Shown here: one piece after another, positions 23,818 to 28,828 of the stretch
Numbering within the stretch: the first letter of the stretch is position 1
How the letters are laid out: every line of letters starts with the position of its first letter
DNA from: UKL13-2 sp040006575
GTDB lineage: Bacteria > Pseudomonadota > Gammaproteobacteria > Burkholderiales > Usitatibacteraceae
NCBI GenBank assembly: GCA_040006575.1
Contig: JBDTWS010000031.1
Coordinates: 1-28,828, forward strand
DNA: 28,828 nt
Direction: 5' to 3'
Notes under the pieces: generated by a model
Told to the model about the DNA's origin: nothing
The model's database searches: none
The model's input: the letters and a program-made list of their open reading frames with translations, nothing else
Translations under genes and position numbers: made by a program

Positions 23818-24516
23818 CTAGTCGCGGGCGAACCGGTAGCCACTGCCACGCACGGTGTGAATGAAGTCGTCGTGTTGCGATGGCGCCAGGGCAGAGCGCA
23901 GGCGGCGGATATGCACGTCGACCGTGCGCTCCTCGATAAAAACGTGGTCGCCCCAGACAAAATCGAGCAATTGCGTACGCGAGTAAACGCGCTCAAGGTG
24001 GGTCAGGAAAAAATGCAGGAGGCGGAATTCGGTCGGCCCCATCGTCAACGTCTTGCCATTTCCGCTGACCTTGTGCGAGGCCGGGTCGAGGCGCAGCCCG
24101 TGGTATTCGATCAGGTCCTGTGTGAGTTCCGGCGCGCGGCGGCGCAGCACCGCCTTGATACGGGCTTCCAGTTCCTTCACCGAAAACGGTTTGGTGATGT
24201 AATCGTCGGCGCCGGTTTCCAGACCCTTCAGCTTGTCTTCCTCTTCGCCTTTTGCGGTCAGCAGGATGATCGGCAACGTGCGCGTGCGTGAGTCGCCCCG
24301 CAAACGCCGCGCCAGTTCCACGCCGCTGATGCCGGGCAGCATCCAGTCCAGCAGCGCCAGGTCGGGCAGCTCGTGCTGGATATGTTTCATCGCGTCCTCG
24401 GCGCTGCTGTGGGTCAGCACACGATAGCCGCCCATTTCCAGGTTGATCTGGATGAGATCCTGGATGGCGGGTTCGTCTTCAACGACAAGGATGGTGGGGT
24501 TCATGGAAACGTTCAT
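23818..24516 (-). CDS. phoB: Phosphate-regulon response regulator PhoB
   Basis: OmpR-type transcription factor of 232 residues. The receiver contains VVEDEPAIQDLI, phospho-acceptor D57 in LALLDWMLPGISG, LTAKGEEEDKLKGLETGADDYITKPF and the conserved switch residues. The winged-helix DNA-binding domain contains MGPTEFRLLHFFLTHLERVYSRTQLLDFVWG and the recognition-helix region ERTVDVHIRRLRSAL, very close to PhoB. An internal ATG at 24504 could be the true start. Upstream lies a Pho-box promoter (24538-24571), so PhoB probably activates its own phoB-phoR transcription. phoR follows by 42 bases. Confidence 0.95.
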   Translation of the reverse strand: MNVSMNPTILVVEDEPAIQDLIQINLEMGGYRVLTHSSAEDAMKHIQHELPDLALLDWMLPGISGVELARRLRGDSRTRTLPIILLTAKGEEEDKLKGLETGADDYITKPFSVKELEARIKAVLRRRAPELTQDLIEYHGLRLDPASHKVSGNGKTLTMGPTEFRLLHFFLTHLERVYSRTQLLDFVWGDHVFIEERTVDVHIRRLRSALAPSQHDDFIHTVRGSGYRFARD

Positions 24517-24537
24517 CGTTTATGGCAGGAAGCCTGC

Positions 24538-24571
24538 ATCATATTTCAGCAGTGTGAAGCTTATGTGACAG
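24538..24571 (-). promoter_or_regulatory. Pho-box promoter of phoB-phoR (autoregulation)
   Basis: On the minus strand CTGTCAC-ATAA-GCTTCAC (24571-24554) is a pair of 7-base repeats 11 bases apart, fitting the Pho box: the first half is perfect, the second keeps TCAC. It is followed after 10 bases by TATGAT (24543-24538), the usual Pho-box to -10 spacing. Expected transcription would start roughly 15 bases before the phoB ATG. Confidence 0.65.
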
Positions 24572-24629
24572 GCTGTGGTGGCGGGCGTGTGTGTGGGGAG
24601 TAAAATGGCGCACGATCCAACCTGCCCCC

Positions 24630-25013
24630 ATGTCACACAATATGGCCGGACTTACTCCCACCTCCCCTCGTCCCACCGAAATCAAGCTGCACCAGAAATC
24701 CCGTGCGCTTGAGATCGCGTTCGACGACCAGCGGCAGTTCAGTTTCACCTGTGAGTTCCTGCGCGTGCATTCGCCTTCAGCCGAAGTGCGCGGTCACGGG
24801 CCGGGACAGGAAGTGCTGCAGGTCGGCAAGAAGAATGTCGAGATCACGGCTATTGAGCCGGTGGGCACGTATGGCGTGAAGCTGGTGTTTTCCGACGGCC
24901 ACGACACGGGCATCTATTCCTGGGATTATTTTCACGACCTCGGCATCAAGCAGCACGAGTACTGGAAGACTTACCTCACGCGCATGGAGCGCGCAGCGGC
25001 CGCGAGAGAATAA
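24630..25013 (+). CDS. DUF971 (GBBH-like N-terminal domain) protein
   Basis: A small protein of about 127 residues of the DUF971 family, related to the N-terminal domain of gamma-butyrobetaine hydroxylase and found in iron-sulfur contexts; its precise role in bacteria is not settled. The family pattern is clear: PTEIKLHQKSRALEIAFDD, CEFLRVHSPSAEVRGHGPGQ, VEITAIEPVGTYGVKLVFSDGHDTGIYSWDYFHDLG and YLTRME. The start is uncertain: ATG 24630 and ATG 24642 (MAGLTPTSPRPTEIKL) both lack a ribosome site, and a GTG at 24591 is also in frame. It lies 17 bases before ubiE, divergent from phoB. A neighbour role in ubiquinone biology is possible but only by position. Confidence 0.85.
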   Translation: MSHNMAGLTPTSPRPTEIKLHQKSRALEIAFDDQRQFSFTCEFLRVHSPSAEVRGHGPGQEVLQVGKKNVEITAIEPVGTYGVKLVFSDGHDTGIYSWDYFHDLGIKQHEYWKTYLTRMERAAAARE

Positions 25014-25030
25014 GGGAATAGAAAATAGCC

Positions 25031-25789
25031 ATGGAACAGACAGGCGAAAGCAGCGACGGCAGCACCACACACTTCGGCTTCCAGAGAGTCCGCAAGGATG
25101 AGAAAGCGTCGAAAGTGCGCGAGGTGTTCAAATCCGTCGCGCCCTCGTACGACCTGATGAACGACCTGATGTCCGGTGGCATGCACCGCCTTTGGAAAAA
25201 ATTCACGGTGGACCTGGCGGCGGTACGGCCTGGGGAAAAAGTTCTCGATGTGGCTTCCGGTTCCGGCGATCTCGCGCTGGCGTTCGCCAAGGCGGCGGGG
25301 CCCAAGGGACAGGTGTGGCAAACCGATATCAACGAGGCGATGCTAAAGGTGGGTCGTGACCGGCTGATCAATGCCGGCGTCATGTTGCCCAGCGCGCTAT
25401 GCGATGCTGAAAAACTGCCGTTCGCCGATGAATCGTTCCATCTCGTCACGGTCGCCTTCGGCTTGCGCAACATGACGCACAAGGACCAGGCGCTGGCCGA
25501 AATGTCACGCGTGCTGAGGCCCGGCGGACGACTGCTGGTGCTGGAGTTTTCGCAGGTGCATCCCTCATTGCGCAAGGCCTACGATACCTACTCGTTCAAT
25601 CTCCTGCCGCTGCTGGGAAAGTATGTGGCCAAGGATGAAGAGAGCTATCGCTATCTGGCCGAATCGATCCGCATGCACCCCGACCAGGACACGCTCAGGA
25701 AAATGATGGAAACGGCCGGACTTTCCCGCGTCGAGTATTTCAATCTCACCGCCGGTGTTGTGGCCGTGCACAAAGGGGTCAAGATATGA
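25031..25789 (+). CDS. ubiE: Demethylmenaquinone/ubiquinone C-methyltransferase UbiE
   Basis: SAM-dependent enzyme that C-methylates the ubiquinone ring (and demethylmenaquinone where present). It has 252 residues, normal for the family. Landmarks are VREVFKSVAPSYDLMNDLMSGGMHRLWK, the SAM motif VLDVASGSGDLALAF (71-85), AEKLPFADESFHLVTVAFGLRN, EMSRVLRPGGRLLVLEFSQ and the C-terminal YRYLAESIRMHPDQDTLRKMMETAG. AAGGGAA lies a little upstream of the ATG. Its stop codon overlaps the next gene by 4 bases (ATGA), so the pair is probably translationally coupled. ubiJ lies two genes downstream. Confidence 0.97.
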   Translation: MEQTGESSDGSTTHFGFQRVRKDEKASKVREVFKSVAPSYDLMNDLMSGGMHRLWKKFTVDLAAVRPGEKVLDVASGSGDLALAFAKAAGPKGQVWQTDINEAMLKVGRDRLINAGVMLPSALCDAEKLPFADESFHLVTVAFGLRNMTHKDQALAEMSRVLRPGGRLLVLEFSQVHPSLRKAYDTYSFNLLPLLGKYVAKDEESYRYLAESIRMHPDQDTLRKMMETAGLSRVEYFNLTAGVVAVHKGVKI

Positions 25790-26151
25790 AACGCACATTT
25801 GTCGGCTGTTCGGTGTTGCTGTCTGCGCTTTTTGTCTCCGGCGCCGATAGCGCCGCGCCCGCGCCTGCACCGGCAAAACCGGTCATCCTCAAGCCAGGCA
25901 AACCCCACGAAAAATGCATGGTGCTGGACGCGGGGCAAAAGTTGGAATATCGCTTCGAGTCCACGGCAAAAATCAATTTCAACCTCCACTACGACAAGGG
26001 CGACGGCATGTATTACCCGGTGAAGCTTGACCGTACGCTGGGCGAATCGGGCATTTACGAAACCAAGGGGCGAGAAAAATACTGCCTCGCGTGGGAGAAC
26101 CGCACCGATGCCGACGTTGAATTAAATTATTCCTATCGCCTCAGCAAATAG
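25786..26151 (+). CDS. Small secreted protein, unknown function
   Basis: I do not recognise the family. The 121-residue product starts with a signal peptide (MKRTFVGCSVLLSALFVSGADSA) and a short Ala/Pro repeat, then a compact domain of about 85 residues. The mature part has exactly two cysteines, C44 and C100, that could form a disulfide. Beta-type alternation in KLEYRFESTAKINFNLHYDK and the ending CLAWENRTDADVELNYSY recall the jelly-roll beta-sandwich of GOLD-type domains, but this is only a pattern impression. It overlaps ubiE by 4 bases (ATGA), strong evidence that it is translated. A role in quinone biology is only suggested by position. Confidence 0.82.
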   Translation: MKRTFVGCSVLLSALFVSGADSAAPAPAPAKPVILKPGKPHEKCMVLDAGQKLEYRFESTAKINFNLHYDKGDGMYYPVKLDRTLGESGIYETKGREKYCLAWENRTDADVELNYSYRLSK

Positions 26152-26236
26152 CTTGTGTTTGTTTTTCATCGCCCCTATCTAAGTGGGCAGGACTTCCCGC
26201 CATTCCCGCCATTTTTTCCCGCAGATCGGAAACACC

Positions 26237-27202
26237 ATGAAATCGTTTATCGCCAGTGTTGCCATTGCCTTCCTGTCCACTGGTTTGTTCACGGCTGAAA
26301 TCGAGGCCCGTCCCCTGGGCGGCAAGAAATCCATCGGCATGAAGCGGGATTCTGCTCAGCAAAACACGGCGACGCCTGCCACGCCGGCACAAAGCACGCC
26401 TGTCAAGCCTGCGACACCGGCTGCAACTCCAGCGCCCGCCGCACCCGCGCCCGCACCAGGAATGAGCCGCTGGCTCGGCCCATTGGCCGGGCTTGCCGCA
26501 GGCGGCTTGCTCGCGTCGCTTTTCATGGGCGGGGGATTTGGCGGCATCAAGATGTTCGACATCCTGTTACTGGCCGGACTTGCCTTCGGCGCATTCATGA
26601 TCTGGCGGATGATTTCCGCAAAGAAGATGGTGGCAGCCGGTCCCGCTGCTACGCAGTATTCGGGCGCAACGCCTTATACGTCGGCGCCGGCGCCGGCATC
26701 ACCCATATCGGGCGGCGGGTCATCGGGACCGGTCGCGCCAGAAATCGGCAGCCGGCTCATGGATGGCAATGCCAGCACGGCTGCCATTGAAACGGCCACG
26801 CACACGCCACGCATCCCCGCAGACTTCGAAGTCGAACCCTTCCTGCGCGAAGGCCGCGTGGCGTTCATTCGCATGCAGGCCGCAAACGATGCACGTGACC
26901 TCAACGACATCCGCGACTTCACCACGCCGGAAATGTATGCCGAGCTTTCGATGCAGATCCAGGAGCGTGGCGGCGTTGCCCAGCGTACGGAAATCATCAG
27001 GATGGACGCGAAGTTGCTGGAAGTCGTCACCGAAGGCGAAGGCAGTGCGCGCCGCATGATCGCCAGCGTGCGTTTCACGGGTCAGTTCCGCGATGGCGCG
27101 CAAGGTCCGGTCGAGTCGCTCGATGAGGTCTGGCATGTGACGAAGCGGCTCGGCGATCCGGAATCGACCTGGCTGCTGGCTGGAATTCAGCAAGTCGAAT
27201 AA
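26237..27202 (+). CDS. Tim44-like domain membrane protein
   Basis: 321 residues from ATG 26237, which has GGAAA upstream; a GTG 18 codons earlier is in frame but would bury the signal sequence. Order: signal peptide or anchor (1-20), the EARPLGGKKSIGMKRDS stretch typical of bacterial Tim44-like proteins, a Pro/Ala/Thr-rich linker (about 42-74), two hydrophobic segments (about 80-97 and 105-126), another low-complexity linker, and a C-terminal Tim44-like domain (about 195-320: FLREGRVAFIRMQAANDARDLNDIRDFTTPEMYAEL, then VRFTGQFRDG and LDEVWHVTKR). Mitochondrial Tim44 works in protein import; the bacterial role is unknown. ubiJ starts 4 bases after its stop, so the two are very likely cotranscribed. 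Confidence 0.85.
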   Translation: MKSFIASVAIAFLSTGLFTAEIEARPLGGKKSIGMKRDSAQQNTATPATPAQSTPVKPATPAATPAPAAPAPAPGMSRWLGPLAGLAAGGLLASLFMGGGFGGIKMFDILLLAGLAFGAFMIWRMISAKKMVAAGPAATQYSGATPYTSAPAPASPISGGGSSGPVAPEIGSRLMDGNASTAAIETATHTPRIPADFEVEPFLREGRVAFIRMQAANDARDLNDIRDFTTPEMYAELSMQIQERGGVAQRTEIIRMDAKLLEVVTEGEGSARRMIASVRFTGQFRDGAQGPVESLDEVWHVTKRLGDPESTWLLAGIQQVE

Positions 27203-27205
27203 GCG

Positions 27206-27832
27206 GTGCTGGCTGTGCTTGCGCCGCGCGAGACATTGAATTACGCCGTCGTAAAACTGTTCAACCGTGTGCTGTCGGATTATCCGATGGCATGCGCGCA
27301 GCTTGCGCAACACGCGGGCAAAACTATGTCCATCACACTCGGTCCGGTGACGTCGCGGCTGCGCGTTACCGCAGAGGGGCTGGCCGAAATGGTGGGCGAT
27401 GTTGGCGATGAAGTGGAAAAATCGCCGGATGTGTCGTTCCGGATTCCGCTCTCGCTGCTGCCACGGCTGCTGCAGAAGGACGAGACCGCGTACAGCGAGG
27501 TTGAATTCACCGGCGACAGTGAGTTCGCCTCATTGCTGTCGACGCTGGCGCGCAATATCGAATGGGACATCGAGGAAGACCTGAGCGGCATCGTCGGTGA
27601 TATCACGGCGCACCGAATTGTTGACACGGCGAAGCGAACACATGAATGGCGAGTGGAAGCCTCACAGCGATTTACTGAAAACGTGGCGGAATACCTGACC
27701 GAGGAAAAGCGCGCTTTCATCACGCGACATGATCTTGAAACGCTGTCGTTCGCCAATGAATCGTTGCGCGATGACGTCGCGCGCCTGGAAGCGCGCCTGG
27801 CAAAAATGACGACGAAAGCGGTTTCCCGCTGA
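27206..27832 (+). CDS. ubiJ: Ubiquinone biosynthesis accessory factor UbiJ (SCP2 domain)
   Basis: Lipid-binding SCP2-type protein that, in E. coli, scaffolds the soluble ubiquinone-synthesis complex with UbiK. It has 208 residues from GTG 27206, 4 bases after the Tim44-like stop. The N-terminal FNRVLSDYPMACAQLAQHAGKTMSITLGP and SFRIPLSLLPRLLQKDETAYSEVEFTGDSEFASLLSTLARNIEWDIEEDLSGIVGDITAHRI segments are characteristic. The C-terminus (about 165-205) is a coiled coil, as expected for UbiK contact. ubiE lies upstream in the same run. ubiB, which often follows, is not seen before the window ends; two other genes intervene. Confidence 0.9.
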   Translation: MLAVLAPRETLNYAVVKLFNRVLSDYPMACAQLAQHAGKTMSITLGPVTSRLRVTAEGLAEMVGDVGDEVEKSPDVSFRIPLSLLPRLLQKDETAYSEVEFTGDSEFASLLSTLARNIEWDIEEDLSGIVGDITAHRIVDTAKRTHEWRVEASQRFTENVAEYLTEEKRAFITRHDLETLSFANESLRDDVARLEARLAKMTTKAVSR

Positions 27833-27918
27833 AGCTGCCCACCACCTGTGCAGTTTCGGGGGCTACGCTTTTCCGTGGAACAACGAGTCGAAGATCGCCA
27901 TTTGGCGGGCGTCCTGGC

Positions 27919-27959
27919 GCATTTATGGCCGGAAAGCCGCACCAGTGCTTGAGTTTGGT
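27919..27959 (+). repeat. Dispersed intergenic repeat, copy C (single arm)
   Basis: It lies in the 143-base gap between ubiJ and the next gene. It runs GCATTTATGGCCGGAAAG at the left and CCAGTGCTTGAGTTTGGT at the right, matching either arm of the 21.6 kb hairpin and the 7-48 copy. A perfect small hairpin CGCCA-TT-TGGCG (27896-27907) sits just before it and may be a remnant of a second arm. Confidence 0.6.
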
Positions 27960-27975
27960 CATCCAATAATCAGCC

Positions 27976-28557
27976 ATGTCCACCTCGCCCGACCCGCGCG
28001 AAAAAATTCCGGTTATCGTTAAGCGCCCGTGGCCGCGCCGGTTGCTTCGCAGCCTGATCACGATTCCGTTGGCGCTTTGGGTTTTTCTCGAAGAGTGGGT
28101 GTGGGATTTCGTATTGGCGGCAACCGCGTGGCTGGCCAAATTGCCGCCGATTCGCTGGCTGGAGAATGTGGTGTCGAAGTTGCCACCGTATGCCGCCATG
28201 TTTGTCTTTTTAGTGCCTGCGGCGTTGCTGCTGCCCTTCAAGCTGGCGGCGTTCTGGTTGATCGCGCACGGTCATGGCGTGTTCGGGTTGCAGGTATTCA
28301 TTGTGGCGAAGCTGTTGGGAACCGCGCTGCTGGCGCGCATTTTTTCACTCACCAAAAACGCGCTGCTCACCATCGGCTGGTTTGCCAAACTCTATTTCGC
28401 CTTTACCGCGTGGAAAGAACGGCTTTACGCCTATGTGCGCGCATTGCCCGCCTACCAGGCGATGCGTGAACGCGCGCAGGCCATCAAGGCGGGTGTGAAA
28501 TCGTGGTGGCAACGCCACTTTCGCAGTGGTGATGGCGGCGATGGCGACGCACATTGA
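27976..28557 (+). CDS. Hypothetical multi-pass membrane protein
   Basis: I do not recognise a family. The 193-residue product has a basic N-terminal lead (PVIVKRPWPRRLLRS), then hydrophobic segments at about 27-53, 72-97, 101-125 and 130-146, the first two separated by a Pro-rich turn (LAKLPPIRWLENVVSKLPPY). The C-terminus is strongly basic and aromatic (AWKERLYAYVRALPAYQAMRERAQAIKAGVKSWWQRHFR) with a Gly/Asp tail, so it is likely cytoplasmic under the positive-inside rule. The ATG at 27976 follows copy C of the repeat by 16 bases and has no clear ribosome site. Its stop overlaps the start of the FAD monooxygenase by 4 bases (TTGA). Confidence 0.8.
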   Translation: MSTSPDPREKIPVIVKRPWPRRLLRSLITIPLALWVFLEEWVWDFVLAATAWLAKLPPIRWLENVVSKLPPYAAMFVFLVPAALLLPFKLAAFWLIAHGHGVFGLQVFIVAKLLGTALLARIFSLTKNALLTIGWFAKLYFAFTAWKERLYAYVRALPAYQAMRERAQAIKAGVKSWWQRHFRSGDGGDGDAH

Positions 28558-28828
28558 AGCTTGAAATCGGCGTGGTCGGCGCAGGCACCGCAGGTGCTGC
28601 CGCCGCGCTGTTGCTGGCACGCGATGGCCACCGCGTCACCCTGTTTGAACGCGTCACTGAGCCGATGCCAATTGGCGCCGGCATCCTGCTGCAACCGACC
28701 GGAATGGCGGTGCTGGGACAACTCGGGCTGCTCGACGAGGCCATCCTGCTGGGCGCAAAAGTTGCCCGGCTGTACGGCGAGAACCAGCACGGCCGCAAGG
28801 TGATGGACATGCAGTATCGCGACTGGCG
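28554..28828 (+). CDS. FAD-dependent monooxygenase, N-terminal part (cut by the window edge)
   Basis: The first 91 codons of a PHBH-family flavin monooxygenase, running off the end. The Rossmann FAD motif reads GVVGAGTAGAAAALLLARDGHRVTLFER, the GxGxxG signature with the acidic residue at the end of the second strand. It is followed by GAGILLQPTGMAVLGQLGLLD, typical of UbiH/UbiF-like and salicylate hydroxylase-like enzymes. The start appears to be TTG 28554, overlapping the previous stop by 4 bases; no ATG lies before the FAD motif. Ubiquinone genes upstream make a quinone-ring hydroxylase plausible, but the visible part cannot tell the subfamily. Confidence 0.82.
   Translation, partial: MKLEIGVVGAGTAGAAAALLLARDGHRVTLFERVTEPMPIGAGILLQPTGMAVLGQLGLLDEAILLGAKVARLYGENQHGRKVMDMQYRDW

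Noticed and set aside
22855..24291. A 478-codon plus-strand open frame
   Set aside because: It lies antisense to phoR and phoB, is rich in His/Arg/Gln with no domain pattern, and is explained by codon bias of the real minus-strand genes.
26206..26223. Short direct repeats of CCCGCCATT before the Tim44-like gene
   Set aside because: There are only two units plus a fragment in a short gap; too little to call an operator or repeat element.

Overview
The window looks like a chromosomal stretch of a betaproteobacterium (Burkholderiales/Nitrosomonadales-like; the genus cannot be read from it). The basis is GC-rich coding DNA, a Pil-Chp chemosensory cluster sitting next to rubredoxin and thiD, a permease-free EIIA(Man)-HPr-EI phosphorelay, a UbiE/Tim44-like/UbiJ group, and a cysteine-poor HemB. 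There are no phage, IS, CRISPR, tRNA or rRNA genes, and no intergenic gap exceeds about 230 bases.

Layout. 1-7 kb: hemB and engB on the minus strand, a plus-strand di-haem cytochrome c4 ending in a perfect palindromic terminator, then a converging minus-strand run thiD-thiE-hemL-diguanylate cyclase with very tight or overlapping junctions. 7-17.6 kb: rubredoxin, then pilG-pilH-pilI-pilJ-pilL, the complete signal core of a twitching-motility/surface-sensing chemotaxis system, ending in a 2116-residue hybrid CheA. 17.7-24.5 kb (minus strand): uppP, a DUF1439-type lipoprotein, an unknown 121-residue protein, ptsI-ptsH-EIIA(Man), phoR and phoB. A convincing Pho-box promoter precedes phoB. 24.6-28.8 kb (plus strand): a DUF971 protein, ubiE, a small secreted protein, a Tim44-like protein, ubiJ, an unknown membrane protein and the start of an FAD monooxygenase; several of these are ubiquinone genes or lie among them.

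The gene content is mostly housekeeping and regulation. The least explained signals are: (1) a dispersed intergenic repeat of about 42 bases present at three loci, one of them a 66-base hairpin between ptsH and ptsI; (2) an unusual PilJ with a cytoplasmic N-terminal extension of about 110 residues; (3) a PilL with three canonical-looking histidine phosphotransfer sites plus a FimL-like N-terminal His site and a Ser-substituted site; (4) small unknown proteins embedded in the ubiquinone and PTS neighbourhoods. I found no clear evidence of a wholly new defence or mobile system here.
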